DNA of 64,000 bases from JBGPTF01 sp041490445. Its GTDB lineage: Bacteria; Acidobacteriota; Terriglobia; Acidiferrales; UBA7541. Each line of letters opens with the position of its first letter. Within the stretch, counting starts at the first letter, position 1. The notes beneath the pieces were generated by a model, which saw nothing but the letters and a program-made list of their open reading frames with translations, was not told where the DNA came from and searched no databases. Positions 1-8,576 of the stretch are shown one piece after another. The translations under genes and the position numbers were made by a program. The stretch covers positions 1-64,000 of the forward strand of contig JBGPTF010000012.1 of NCBI GenBank assembly GCA_041490445.1, given 5' to 3'.

Positions 1-261
1 CCAGTACAGCCGGAAGCCGACGCGATGCCAGCGCACGACGGTCTCTGGGCTCACCAGGATCAGCGAACGCTTCCAGCCACAGCAGAACTTTTGAATCGCC
101 ACCCAGAATAACTTGTCGATGGCAGGCAGTTTCGGCCTGGGGCGTCGTCTCTTGAGCACAGAGAGCTGTTGCCGAAGGACTAGATTCTCCATAAGGAGAT
201 CGTTGCGGGAGCGAAATGCGCGTACACAGAGGCCAACCATCACCCAAATTAGGCGGAGCAT
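1..261 (-). CDS. Transposase N-terminal part (integrase-core, IS481-like), partial
   Basis: An open frame of 87 codons starts at the ATG at 261 and continues past the window start. It shows the N-terminal helical region of this transposase type (LVLRQQLSVLKRR, then DKLFWVAIQKF) followed by the ETVVRWHRVGFRLYW stretch, which aligns closely with the equivalent segment of the second transposase at about 12215-12260. The DDE catalytic core would lie outside the window. Unlike that second copy, no internal stop is present in the visible part. The family is recognised from this shared pattern; intactness cannot be judged. Confidence 0.7.
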   Translation of the reverse strand, partial: MLRLIWVMVGLCVRAFRSRNDLLMENLVLRQQLSVLKRRRPRPKLPAIDKLFWVAIQKFCCGWKRSLILVSPETVVRWHRVGFRLYW

Positions 262-346
262 GGGTCGGAGTAATATCTGAATACGACCCCGTCGGGCAGG
301 TTTAGAATGCTGAATGGAAAGCAGATCAGAGTTTTGGCGAGGGACA
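1..346 (-). mobile_element. Right part of an IS481-like insertion sequence, cut by the window edge
   Basis: A transposase 5' end on the minus strand runs off the left edge. At 334-346 the sequence TTGGCGAGGGACA resembles the right terminal repeat of the IS481-like element at 11271-12557 (TTAGTAGGGACA), so the element probably ends near 346. Only one end is visible, so the type and boundary are tentative. Confidence 0.5.
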
Positions 347-448
347 GCATTCTCCTGAGAAGTCTTTGAAAGAGAAGCCCGGAATCTCTAGCTGAAGGTT
401 CCGGGAACAGGAGGAATACGACAGGCGAAGACTAGCCCTGCAACCGAA

Positions 449-595
449 GTGGGCCAAGAGGGCTCTCTGCGAGAGGGGTTGGAGGCGGCGATTCGAGAGC
501 GGGTGCGAGAGATGATCGAGATGGTGTTGGAGGAAGAAGTGGAAGCAGCCTTGGGAGCCGGGCGCAGCCAGCGTGAAGGCCGGATTCTTGAGTAA
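449..595 (+). pseudogene. Fragment of an IS256 (mutator-type) transposase
   Basis: A 48-codon stretch contains IRERVREMIEMVLEEEVEAAL followed by GAGRSQRE, the typical N-terminal signature of IS256-family transposases. It then stops, and no downstream catalytic region follows. The real match ends near 575; the last codons lie antisense to the broken permease fragment at 560-637, so this looks like a junction between two truncated genes. Confidence 0.55.
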
Positions 596-637
596 GATGC
601 GAAGACCGTAACGAACCTCTTTCCAGAGAATATCCAC
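560..637 (-). pseudogene. 5' end of an acidobacterial MacB-like ABC permease (ADOP family), truncated
   Basis: Reading the minus strand from the GTG at 637 gives VDILWKEVRYGLRILLKNP followed by AFTLAA. This is the characteristic start of the large acidobacterial permeases that combine MacB and FtsX domains. The frame then runs into IS256-like sequence; the remaining roughly 800 residues are absent. It is a relic, useful mainly as a hint to the taxon. Confidence 0.5.
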
Positions 638-929
638 AGCAGCACCCCTCTCTCGAGACCGATGGTTTATTTTACCGACCACTCTGCTCGGCAGCGGACC
701 GCACGACAAACCACATCACAACTCGCTCTTGTCCGATGATACGCAGAGATGCTGGGGGGAAGTTCCCAAGGCATTACAGGTGGGACAGCGCCATGACGAG
801 GCGTCGAACGGGTTGATGTGAGTGGCGCGGCGCGCCGGCCGGGCGTAAGAATTTAGACCGCCGTGAGGAGCGCCGCGCAGCCCCTACGATTCCATGCGGC
901 AGAGAATCTGTTTGTCCGGTCGCTCGGAT

Positions 930-1415
930 CTACTGCGATGTCTTTTGGCCAGAACTTCCCGATGAATCTCGCACCGGTTTTCCCGCCGCAGGATGAGCAG
1001 GCGTCGCCGGAAAGAAATTGTACAGGTCAGGAATGCTGAGGGAGCCATTGCCGCTGGCGGGCATGGCATGTGTCTTGTCCATCGGCGGATGCGCGATTTC
1101 ACCACCCACGGGCTGGCTCCGCAGGACCACCCAATCCCCCGCGTGCCTTTCGAGGAAGTAGGCGATTTGCATTGTGGCGCCGCCCTGCTTCAGGCGGAAG
1201 AGGACATCGGCTTCGGCCTTCTCACCGTTGACTTGAATTTGCTCGAAGTTCGTGTCCATCGCCGCGAGGTTCAAAGTGCTGTTGCCGGTCAGGTGCTTCC
1301 AGACACTTTGCCGGACCGCTTCCTGGTCGCCGACGGCCTTCTTGCAGCCGCTGCCGCCGAAGAGGAACAAGCTCAGAGTCAAAGCCATCCAGCACGCGCT
1401 CATCGTTTTTTTCAT
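930..1415 (-). CDS. Predicted lipoprotein, last gene of the cytochrome locus
   Basis: 161 residues. The N-terminus is a lipoprotein signal (MKKTMSACWMALTLSLFLFGG, lipobox ending SGC, lipidated Cys24). The mature part has mixed alpha/beta character with alternating hydrophobic stretches (AEADVLFRLKQ, MQIAYFLERHAGDWVVL) resembling small periplasmic folds of the DUF4864/NTF2-like type, but I do not recognise the family with confidence. The tail is Pro/Ser/Gly-rich and probably disordered. Its start overlaps the stop of the Fe-S/flavin oxidoreductase by 4 bp (ATGA), so it is translationally coupled and probably belongs to the same electron-transfer operon. No CXXCH is present, so it is not a cytochrome. 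Confidence 0.7.
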   Translation of the reverse strand: MKKTMSACWMALTLSLFLFGGSGCKKAVGDQEAVRQSVWKHLTGNSTLNLAAMDTNFEQIQVNGEKAEADVLFRLKQGGATMQIAYFLERHAGDWVVLRSQPVGGEIAHPPMDKTHAMPASGNGSLSIPDLYNFFPATPAHPAAGKPVRDSSGSSGQKTSQ

Positions 1416-2902
1416 GAATAGACCTTTTCGAAATCGAGGGAGAGTGATTTTTCAACGATCTCGACGCCGGTGCGGCGCAGAAAATCCTCCGGCGATTCGC
1501 CGCCGATGAGGATGAAGACAAAGTCGTTCGGCAACTCCGTCCGCACGCCTTTCCCATCCAGCGCAACGGAGTGGGGCTGAATCTCGACGATAGCAGAGCT
1601 GCGAAAAACCTTGACGCGTCCCGATTTTTCGGATTCCTCGAGGAACTGGCGGTTGCGGTCGCGCAATCTTTGAAAGACTTCCCCGCGATAGGAGAGGGTG
1701 ACGCGATTCCGGTTGTCGCGGCTCAAGGCCAGGGCAGCCTCCACCGCGGAATCGCCTCCCCCGGCCACCAGGACGTCTTTTCCTTCGTACGTGTCGGCCT
1801 CAATCAGACGGTAGGCGACTTTGCCGAGATCTTCGCCGGGCACGCCGAGCTTGCGCGGGCTGCCTCGCCGCCCCATCGTCAGAACAACGTAGCGCGCGTG
1901 ATATTTGCCCTTGGGCGTCTCGAGGAAGAAGCCTTTGCCGTTCCGCTGAATGCGCTCGACCCGTTCGTTGGTCTGGATGCGCACGCCCGTATTGGAAAGG
2001 ATCGTCTCCCACACCGAGAGAAGGGTTTCCTTGGTGCCGTCGGCAACATACAGGCTGCCATACAGGGGAATTTCAATCGGCTCCGCCATCAGGAATTTCT
2101 GACGGGGATACTGCCGAATGGTCGCGGCAATTTCTCCCTGCTCGAGTGCGAGATAGTGAAGTTCTAGTTGCTGAGCCGTCAACGCGGCGCTCAATCCCGC
2201 AGGGCCCGCGCCGACGATGGCGACATCGTAAGAGTCCGCGCCTTCCGGTTCTTTCGCCCCGTTCGATGCGCCGGCGCGCTCCTGTTTCAGCCGCGCGAAG
2301 ACGTTATCCATGGCCAGCTTTCCTTCGTTGATGGCGGTCTTGATCAGCCCCATTCCGCCTAACTCCCCGGCGATGAAAAGTCCGGGGATATTCGTTTCGA
2401 AGTTTTCCTTGATTTGCGGGACGCGAATCGTCTGCAGCACGCCGCCAAAGGAAAGCGTGATTGCTTGTGTTGGGCAGACCTCGACGCACTTGGAATGGCC
2501 GGTGCAACGCTCCGGATTTGCCAGGATCGCCTTTCCACCCGCCATCTCGAGTGTCCCTGCCTCCGGGCAAGCCTCCACGCAGCTCCCGCAACCCACGCAA
2601 AGCGAGGCGTTGATAACCGGCTTGGGCTTGCCTTTGTTCTCTGCGCCGCCACCGGTCCGTAGTTCGGCGTGATGGACGGTCCACATGGCGAGCGCGGCTC
2701 CACAATGAGCGCAGAACGCCGTCCCTTTGGAAATGGGTCTGCGGCAACGAGGACAAGGCATTGTCCCCGTGACGCGCGGCGCCGCGGGCGTGGATACCGG
2801 TTTCGCCGGCGCCCGCTGGGAGGTCGTCAGCTCCTTCAGATAGCGCCGGACAAAGAAAAATGTGACGCCGGCGGCGATGATAAATGCGACAAGAGTCTCC
2901 AT
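1412..2902 (-). CDS. Membrane-anchored Fe-S/FAD pyridine-nucleotide oxidoreductase
   Basis: 496 residues. Order: membrane segment (about 3-18), zinc-ribbon (C50, C53, C64, C67), a two-cluster ferredoxin domain, then a thioredoxin-reductase-like fold. Cluster 1 ligands are C102, C105, C108, C112. Cluster 2 reads C133-x2-H136-x2-C139-x3-C143, so one usual Cys is His. The FAD Rossmann motif GAGPAGLSAA is at 231-240 and the NAD(P)H motif GGGDSAVEAA at 381-390. The redox CxxC of thioredoxin reductase is absent, as in YpdA-like enzymes. A GLFIAGELGGMG motif, normally at the C-terminus of this fold, sits at 174-185 ahead of the Rossmann fold, while the C-terminus lacks it. The inferred role is electron exchange between NAD(P)H or ferredoxin and the adjacent cytochrome b. 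It starts 12 bp after the cytochrome b stop. Confidence 0.8.
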   Translation of the reverse strand: METLVAFIIAAGVTFFFVRRYLKELTTSQRAPAKPVSTPAAPRVTGTMPCPRCRRPISKGTAFCAHCGAALAMWTVHHAELRTGGGAENKGKPKPVINASLCVGCGSCVEACPEAGTLEMAGGKAILANPERCTGHSKCVEVCPTQAITLSFGGVLQTIRVPQIKENFETNIPGLFIAGELGGMGLIKTAINEGKLAMDNVFARLKQERAGASNGAKEPEGADSYDVAIVGAGPAGLSAALTAQQLELHYLALEQGEIAATIRQYPRQKFLMAEPIEIPLYGSLYVADGTKETLLSVWETILSNTGVRIQTNERVERIQRNGKGFFLETPKGKYHARYVVLTMGRRGSPRKLGVPGEDLGKVAYRLIEADTYEGKDVLVAGGGDSAVEAALALSRDNRNRVTLSYRGEVFQRLRDRNRQFLEESEKSGRVKVFRSSAIVEIQPHSVALDGKGVRTELPNDFVFILIGGESPEDFLRRTGVEIVEKSLSLDFEKVYS

Positions 2903-2914
2903 GGCTGGGTTTTC

Positions 2915-3856
2915 CTACATGTAGCCAAGCATGAGCACGGTGGCGATGTGCATCACCGCCAGTACGACGAATGCGTAGCTGAACGGCCGGTGAACCACAT
3001 GCCAGAGCTGAAATACCTCCTGGGATCGAGTGAGAAAAAGCATCCGCTTCGAAAGCGCCGCCTGCCGCCGTGCCGTGCGAATGACGGTTTCGAGATCGTG
3101 GTGACCGCTCGGAAGAAGTCCCCCGAGGCTGAAGAGAATGCCGGAAGCGCCGAGGGCGCGCCAGCGCAGCGCAGCGACACGGAACGGCCGTGCTAGATCG
3201 AGAAGGAACATCGCCCAGAGCGCCGCCAGGGTCGACTGAAACCTCACCTGCTGCACGGACGGGAGGCGAAACGCTGCGGACACCTGATGTGGCGAAAAAA
3301 CTCGCTGCATCGCGAGTTGAGCCGTCAGATGGGCCTGGTCTTCCTGCAGCTCCTGCCAGGTGAGCTCCGCTGCGTTCAAGTGGCGCGGGATCTGCGCGTA
3401 GAGATACCGGCCTACAATCCCGCTCAAGGCCACCGCCACCATGATCCAGAACGCCATCCCGGCGATCCCGGCGAATTTGAATGCGGAGTGGAACGCGATG
3501 ATGATCGGAGCGGTCACGCCCAAGACGATATGGAAATCGAGCCAGTGTTTCGTTGCGCCGAAACTGCGCAGCCAGCCCCAGCGCTTGCGGAAGTAGTAGA
3601 AATAAATTGCGAAGAAAAGGAGCGTGCCGAGCATTCCGAGCTTGATGCCGATCGCCCCGCTGGGACGCAGCAGCGCGTGCTTTGGAGAAAACGGGCGGTC
3701 GGCGGCGCCGAGCGTGTAATAGGTGAACCCATAGGACCCGATCGCGAGGGTGAAGGCGAGGGCGAGGAACCACGCGATGGTCAATCGCCGGCGGTGGGCC
3801 GACTCGACGTCGGCAACGGGCGAGGTCAAGGTTCGTATCGAGGCGTGTGTATTCAT
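2915..3856 (-). CDS. Membrane cytochrome b-like protein (bis-heme candidate)
   Basis: 313 residues with membrane segments at about 27-48, 68-88, 107-125, 132-152, 207-223 and 290-312. His pairs suited to heme ligation lie 14 residues apart in helices: H109/H123 and H289/H303, with extra H104 and H286. The pattern is that of di-heme quinol- or ferric-reductase-type cytochromes b, though I cannot name a specific family. A soluble, charged stretch (about 155-200) separates the two halves. Its start overlaps the upstream stop by 4 bp (ATGA) and the Fe-S/flavin gene follows after 12 bp, so it probably links quinones or the flavoprotein to the periplasmic multiheme cytochromes. Confidence 0.7.
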   Translation of the reverse strand: MNTHASIRTLTSPVADVESAHRRRLTIAWFLALAFTLAIGSYGFTYYTLGAADRPFSPKHALLRPSGAIGIKLGMLGTLLFFAIYFYYFRKRWGWLRSFGATKHWLDFHIVLGVTAPIIIAFHSAFKFAGIAGMAFWIMVAVALSGIVGRYLYAQIPRHLNAAELTWQELQEDQAHLTAQLAMQRVFSPHQVSAAFRLPSVQQVRFQSTLAALWAMFLLDLARPFRVAALRWRALGASGILFSLGGLLPSGHHDLETVIRTARRQAALSKRMLFLTRSQEVFQLWHVVHRPFSYAFVVLAVMHIATVLMLGYM

Positions 3857-4701
3857 GGCTTGTTCGTGACCGTTTCGATTTTCATCTGCACACTGTAGTG
3901 GCGGTAATTCGAAAAGCGATGAATGTTCCGCCAGTGCTGCTTGGACGTTTCGAGGTCAATGGTGGCCATCAGTGGAAGCCAGCGAGGCTGCGGGTCGTCC
4001 GCAAGCGAGACTGGCCCGTACCGCAACTCCGCCCGAAGCGACTTCAGTCCCAATTCCTCCAGGCTAGGGGACAAATCCGCGTCGATCCGATGAATGGTCC
4101 CGGAGTCCGGATCGACCCAGGCGACACCGGAGATTGCAATCGGCCGATCGCCGCCGATGATCTGGTAGAGCACCGGCGTGGGCTTTCCCGGGATGTATTG
4201 GAAGGCGATACGCGCGAAAAGGGCGCCGTCGATCACTTCGTCTTCGAGGCGCGCAAATTTGAAGCTCTCCTCGAAGTAAGGATGAAAAACCATCGCGAGA
4301 ATCGAGAAGCCTTTGGTTTGCAGGAACGGGCGGCGGTCGCCGCGCGCAGGCTGTCTCTCCAGGAGGCGGGACTCTTCGACGCGCAGTTCCCCATGGTTGA
4401 ATCGAATGAGGACAAGCGAATCGAAGACGGTTTCCTGCTTGTAAGCGATCTTGCCTTTTTGTTTCAGCTTTTCCTGGACGACGGCTTCTTCGTAACGAAT
4501 GCTGGATAGATTCTCCGCAAATTGCTCGACTAGTGCGCGTGTTTTTTGCAGCAGCGGCAGCAGGTCCTCCGGCCCTCTGGCGCGGAGGCTCGTCGGAATG
4601 GCGAGCAGGACGATCAGCGCCACCGCCGCGTGGACGGCTCCGGGCATCGCGCCGCGCGCGTTGGGTTCCCCGAGATTTCGATCATTTGTTGGCGAGCACA
4701 T
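3853..4701 (-). CDS. Secreted protein of unknown function within the cytochrome locus
   Basis: 282 residues from the ATG at 4701, which follows the beta-barrel stop by one base (TGA-A-ATG). An internal ATG at 4647 would give a shorter, more typical signal peptide (MPGAVHAAVALIVLLAIPTS), so the true start is uncertain. The mature part has a short helical region (about 45-70) followed by beta-rich sequence (VFDSLVLIRFNHGELRVEESRL, AWVDPDSGTIHRIDADL). No heme motif, lipobox or catalytic motif is visible. The Asp-Pro-x-Ser-Gly turn pattern resembles outer-membrane lipoprotein carrier (LolA/LolB)-like folds common in acidobacteria, but this is only suggestive. Position inside the operon implies a role in assembling or anchoring the conduit. 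Confidence 0.65.
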   Translation of the reverse strand: MCSPTNDRNLGEPNARGAMPGAVHAAVALIVLLAIPTSLRARGPEDLLPLLQKTRALVEQFAENLSSIRYEEAVVQEKLKQKGKIAYKQETVFDSLVLIRFNHGELRVEESRLLERQPARGDRRPFLQTKGFSILAMVFHPYFEESFKFARLEDEVIDGALFARIAFQYIPGKPTPVLYQIIGGDRPIAISGVAWVDPDSGTIHRIDADLSPSLEELGLKSLRAELRYGPVSLADDPQPRWLPLMATIDLETSKQHWRNIHRFSNYRHYSVQMKIETVTNKP

Positions 4702-4702
4702 T

Positions 4703-6451
4703 TCAGAATCGCCTGCCGATGGTGAAAATCATCTGGTCGTAATTCATGGAGCCGCCGCGCTGCCAGGTATACGCGGCCTGCAAGAAAATACTTTTCCCCG
4801 GCGACCAGTCGAGATATGTATTCACGAAATGGCTTCGCGTGGAAGTGGTCAGGGGCGATGCGAAGTTCTGCAGGCCGCCCTGGAGGTCCCATCGCAGACT
4901 TTCTGTAAACTGCTTGGAGAGGGAGAGGGCGCGATAGTTCCCGCTGCCGAATGCGCTGCTGAATCGCGAATACCGCAAATCAACGCGCACGCCCGTATGC
5001 CAGACTTCGGCCAAGGTGACGCCGTAAAACTGGTTCCAGGATGATCGTGCGTCGCCGGTGCGCGAACTGCGTCCCACGCCGGTGGACAAAGTGATTTTCT
5101 TGGGCAGCTCGATGCGGCCACCCACGTTCAGGCCCTGAAAGAGGTAGCGATCGAGCAGGCCGGTTCCCATCAAGGCGGGATCGAACGTCGGAAAATCGCG
5201 GAAGTATGTGTGACTCAGGTCCAACGAAAAGCGCCGGTGCGGTTGATACCGGAGTGTCAGGAAACTGCGGTTCACACCACCGGTGCTCGTCGTCGCGGAG
5301 TTCGTCGAGCCCATAGTGGCCGAAGAACTTGAGACGATCGCATGCGGCGCATCGACTTGCAGGGATTCATAGAGGGAGAAATAACGCTTGAAGAAGAAAC
5401 CGGTTTCTAGAAAGGCGAACTGCCGCTCCGCATGCCACCCGAGTGATGTGAGCGCGACGCCAAACGTCGTCGTGTAGCGGAAATCCTCATACGAGCCCCC
5501 CGAAAGATTCACGAACGCTCCGCCCATCCGGCGATCGGGGTTGTAGTCGTAGGAGCTGGGGTTCGGCGTGGTGCCCGCGAATACCCCAGCCGTCGTGCGC
5601 TCTCCGTATTTTCGGCCGAAGTAGCCGCCATCCATCGTATCGAGGCTGCTGGCCCAAGGCAGATACAGCCGTCCTCCTCCCGCCACCCATCGCGAATTCG
5701 GGTTGTCGTAGATGAGGCTGGCGTGATACGTGCGGTTGATCATGTCCGTGATGGTCGCCGGCTGCCCGCCCCCGGAAAGCGAAGTGAAACGGCCTCGCCA
5801 GTAGCCACTGAAGTTCCAGTAGCTGCCGGCGACGCGCGTCATCTCGAGGCGGGCCACCATGCCGACTTCGGAGTTGGTGGTTGCCGGGTTGTTGCGGGCG
5901 AGCACCGTGCTGTATTCGAAGCCGATCCGGCCACGAATGCGGTTAATTTCCGGCGAAGGGGGCCGTGGCACGGACGCGCGCGCCTCCTCGATCACAGGAT
6001 CCAGGGCGTCGAACGTGACGAGTTGCGGATACGCTCGCATCCCGAAAAGGCGGCGCTCCTCTTGCACCGCCTTCACTTCCTCGCCGGCAAGCTGGGCCGT
6101 GTCGCCCACACGAACCGGCTCGGTCGAAGAAGCGATTTCGCAGACGGCCGAAGCCGTTGCCACCGAAATCACATTCAACGTGGCGATGATCCCGGACGGA
6201 GCCGCGGGCGCGGCGCCGGGGGAAGCGGGACCAGCCGGAACAACCGCGCGCCGAATAAGCAGCTTCTGGCCTTCCTTCAGCCCCGCCGCGCGCCCACCGT
6301 CCAAGTAGACAGCTCCCTGCGCGATGTACTTCACGCGGAACGAAGTTGGCTCCACCGCTCGTTGTGCGAAGATAAGCGACGGCAGCAGAGCGGCCAAAAA
6401 AGGCGCGATCGAGAAAATGATGATCCGTTCTCTAGTCACCGCCACCGCCAT
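4703..6451 (-). CDS. Outer-membrane beta-barrel (porin-like) partner of the multiheme cytochromes
   Basis: 582 residues. The start chosen is the ATG at 6451, which overlaps the end of the 28-heme cytochrome gene by 20 bp and opens with a signal peptide (TRERIIIFSIAPFLAALLPS, cleavage after FAQ). Longer frames upstream lie inside the cytochrome gene and encode Arg/Thr-rich nonsense. Residues about 30-150 form a small domain with two GLKEGQKL / VRVGD-type beta motifs. From about 180 to the end there are many alternating amphipathic strands (YWNFSGYWRGRFTSL, RFSLDLSHTYFRDF, RVDLRYSRFSSAF), and the protein ends in Phe (IFTIGRRF), the usual barrel-assembly signature. By analogy with MtrB and OmbB it may sheath one of the cytochromes across the outer membrane; homology to those families is not visible. 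Confidence 0.75.
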   Translation of the reverse strand: MAVAVTRERIIIFSIAPFLAALLPSLIFAQRAVEPTSFRVKYIAQGAVYLDGGRAAGLKEGQKLLIRRAVVPAGPASPGAAPAAPSGIIATLNVISVATASAVCEIASSTEPVRVGDTAQLAGEEVKAVQEERRLFGMRAYPQLVTFDALDPVIEEARASVPRPPSPEINRIRGRIGFEYSTVLARNNPATTNSEVGMVARLEMTRVAGSYWNFSGYWRGRFTSLSGGGQPATITDMINRTYHASLIYDNPNSRWVAGGGRLYLPWASSLDTMDGGYFGRKYGERTTAGVFAGTTPNPSSYDYNPDRRMGGAFVNLSGGSYEDFRYTTTFGVALTSLGWHAERQFAFLETGFFFKRYFSLYESLQVDAPHAIVSSSSATMGSTNSATTSTGGVNRSFLTLRYQPHRRFSLDLSHTYFRDFPTFDPALMGTGLLDRYLFQGLNVGGRIELPKKITLSTGVGRSSRTGDARSSWNQFYGVTLAEVWHTGVRVDLRYSRFSSAFGSGNYRALSLSKQFTESLRWDLQGGLQNFASPLTTSTRSHFVNTYLDWSPGKSIFLQAAYTWQRGGSMNYDQMIFTIGRRF

Positions 6452-8576
6452 TTTTGTGGCACTGGTAACAGTTCGCACTGTTGTAGACATAGCCTTGCAC
6501 GCCCTGGTGTTTCGGATCCGTCTGGGCCTTCGTATGGCAGCTCGTGCAGACGAAGACGGCGTAGTTCGAGGGATTGGTGTGACAGTCGCTGCACAGCTTT
6601 GCCGTGTGATGGGGAATCGCGAACCAGGTGTGATTAAACGTCGCTCCCAGCCAAGTCGTGGTGGTGTGGCAAGTCTGGCAAGTTGTCGGGAACCCTGCCG
6701 CCGTATGGTTCGGGTCCGTGGTCCCCTGATAGTCCGCCTTGTGGCAGGAGTAGCAATCGGTGGGCGTGCCGGCAAACACCCCGCCGATGTGGCAACTGTT
6801 GCAGGCGACGCTTACGTGAGCACCGGTGAGCGGGAATGGGGTCTTGCTGTGATCGAACACAGCTCCAGCCCAGCTCGATGTGTTGTGGCAGACCGAGCAA
6901 TCGTGCGGGAAGCCGGCTTGCACGTGATTCGGGTTGGTGGTCCCGTTGAAATTCTTGACGTGACAACTGTAGCAGTCGGTCGGTGTCCCGGCGAACTGGC
7001 CGTTGACGTGGCACTGCGAGCAAGCCACGTTCACGTGCGCGCCGGTCAAGGGGAATGGAGTTTTCGAATGATCGAATAGCGCGCCGGCCCAGGAAGCAGT
7101 CGAATGGCAAATGGAGCAATCGTGCGGGAAGCCGGCTTGCACGTGATTCGGATTGGTGGTCCCGTTGAAATCTTTGACGTGGCAACTGTAGCAGTCGGTC
7201 GGTGTTCCGGCGAACTGGCCGTTGATGTGGCACTGTGAGCAGGGGACGGTCACATGCGCGCCGGTGAGCGGAAACTTGGTGAAGCGGCTGTGGTCGAACG
7301 ACGCGCCGGCCCAGGAAGCGGTCGAATGGCAAATGGAGCAATCCGTCGGGAATCCAGCCTGTTTGTGGTTCGGGTTCGTCGTTCCGTTGTAATCCTTGAT
7401 GTGGCATGAAGCGCAGTCAGTCGGTGTCCCGGCGAACTGGCCGTTGATGTGGCACTGCGAGCAGGCCACGTTCACGTGCGCGCCGGTGAGCGGAAACTTC
7501 GTGAAGCGGTTGTGATCGAACGACGCTCCTGCCCATGACGCGGTAGTGTGGCAGAGGGAGCAATCGGTGGGGAATCCTGCTTGTTTATGGTTCGGGTTCG
7601 CGGTCCCGTTGTAATCCTTGATGTGGCATGAAGCGCAGTCGGTCGGTGTCCCGGCGAACTGGCCGTTGATGTGGCACTGCGAACAGGGCACGGTCACGTG
7701 CGCGCCGGTGAGCGGAAACTTGGTGAAGCGGCTGTGGTCGAACGACGCGCCTGCCCACGACGCAGTGGTATGGCAGAGGGAACAATCGGTGGGGAGCCCA
7801 GCCTGCTTGTGATTCGGGTTCGTGGTCCCGTTGTAGTCCTTTACATGGCAGCTATAACAATCCGCGGGAGTCCCTTTGAATTTTCCCCCGATGTGACAGG
7901 CGGTGCATTCGAGGGTTGCATGCATGCCGGTCAGGGCGAACCCGGTGAATTTCAAATGATCGAATTTCGCGCCGAACCATGTGTCCATCGTATGGCAGGA
8001 TTCGCAGGTCGTCGTAAAACCGAGAGCCTTGTGATCCGGGTCGCTTGCCTTTTGGAAATTGCCGATATGGCAGGAGAGGCAGGTCGTCGATAATCCCGCA
8101 AACTGGCCAGTCGCCTCGCCCTTGTGGCAGTCCACGCATTGCAACAGGGCATGCGCGCCGAGCAACGGAAAACGGTTTTCGTGCTGCTTGAGCTGCTGCG
8201 TCTGGGCTTCCCAGCCCTTTACCGTGTGGCACTCCGCGCAATTCGCGCCAAATTGGCGCCGATGAATGTCAGCGTGGCAATCCGCACATCGCGTGCTGGT
8301 GTCCTTGAAAACCAGATTCGTGTGGCATTGCTTGCAGTCCACTTTCGCGTGCAGACCGCGCAGGGGGTAGCCGGTCCGGTCGTGATTGAACTCGGGAATG
8401 CTGCGAATCGGTTTCCAACTGGTGTTCGTATGGCAGTCTTCGCAGGGAATGCCGATCGGGCCGTGCGGGTTGCGGGTGAACTTCTTACTCGCCTGGGCGG
8501 AAGCTTGCCCCGGAATCGAGAAGACAACCAACCAAAAGAGCAGCTGAATGGGCCTTGCCCTATTCACGAGATGCAT
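6432..8576 (-). CDS. 28-heme c-type multiheme cytochrome, secreted
   Basis: 714 residues with a signal peptide (LLFWLVVFSIPGQASAQ). I count 28 CXXCH heme-attachment motifs, from CEDCH at 45 to CYQCH near the C-terminus. Many distal His residues occur in recurring FDHSR, TGAHV and NPNH motifs and could be the axial ligands of bis-His hemes. Residues 240-605 are five near-identical repeats of 72-74 residues, three hemes each. No membrane anchor or lipobox is seen, so it should be periplasmic or extracellular. It precedes the beta-barrel gene and overlaps it by 20 bp, which suggests the two proteins are made together and interact. The inferred role is electron conduction over a long distance. 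Confidence 0.92.
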   Translation of the reverse strand: MHLVNRARPIQLLFWLVVFSIPGQASAQASKKFTRNPHGPIGIPCEDCHTNTSWKPIRSIPEFNHDRTGYPLRGLHAKVDCKQCHTNLVFKDTSTRCADCHADIHRRQFGANCAECHTVKGWEAQTQQLKQHENRFPLLGAHALLQCVDCHKGEATGQFAGLSTTCLSCHIGNFQKASDPDHKALGFTTTCESCHTMDTWFGAKFDHLKFTGFALTGMHATLECTACHIGGKFKGTPADCYSCHVKDYNGTTNPNHKQAGLPTDCSLCHTTASWAGASFDHSRFTKFPLTGAHVTVPCSQCHINGQFAGTPTDCASCHIKDYNGTANPNHKQAGFPTDCSLCHTTASWAGASFDHNRFTKFPLTGAHVNVACSQCHINGQFAGTPTDCASCHIKDYNGTTNPNHKQAGFPTDCSICHSTASWAGASFDHSRFTKFPLTGAHVTVPCSQCHINGQFAGTPTDCYSCHVKDFNGTTNPNHVQAGFPHDCSICHSTASWAGALFDHSKTPFPLTGAHVNVACSQCHVNGQFAGTPTDCYSCHVKNFNGTTNPNHVQAGFPHDCSVCHNTSSWAGAVFDHSKTPFPLTGAHVSVACNSCHIGGVFAGTPTDCYSCHKADYQGTTDPNHTAAGFPTTCQTCHTTTTWLGATFNHTWFAIPHHTAKLCSDCHTNPSNYAVFVCTSCHTKAQTDPKHQGVQGYVYNSANCYQCHKNGGGGD
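6762..7859 (-). repeat. Tandem repeat of three-heme units inside the 28-heme cytochrome gene
   Basis: Five consecutive units of 222, 222, 222, 216 and 216 bp encode CYSCH/CASCH ... CSLCH/CSICH ... CSQCH triplets. The units are nearly identical at DNA level (for example the stretch beginning tagcagtcggtcggtg recurs), which points to recent internal duplication. The shorter units lack two residues in the FDHSRFTKFPL / FDHSKTPFPL segment. Confidence 0.85.

Noticed and set aside
6452..6775. N-terminal extension of the beta-barrel protein
   Set aside because: Lies inside the 28-heme gene and encodes Arg/Thr-rich low-complexity sequence; the ATG at 6451 opens a signal peptide.
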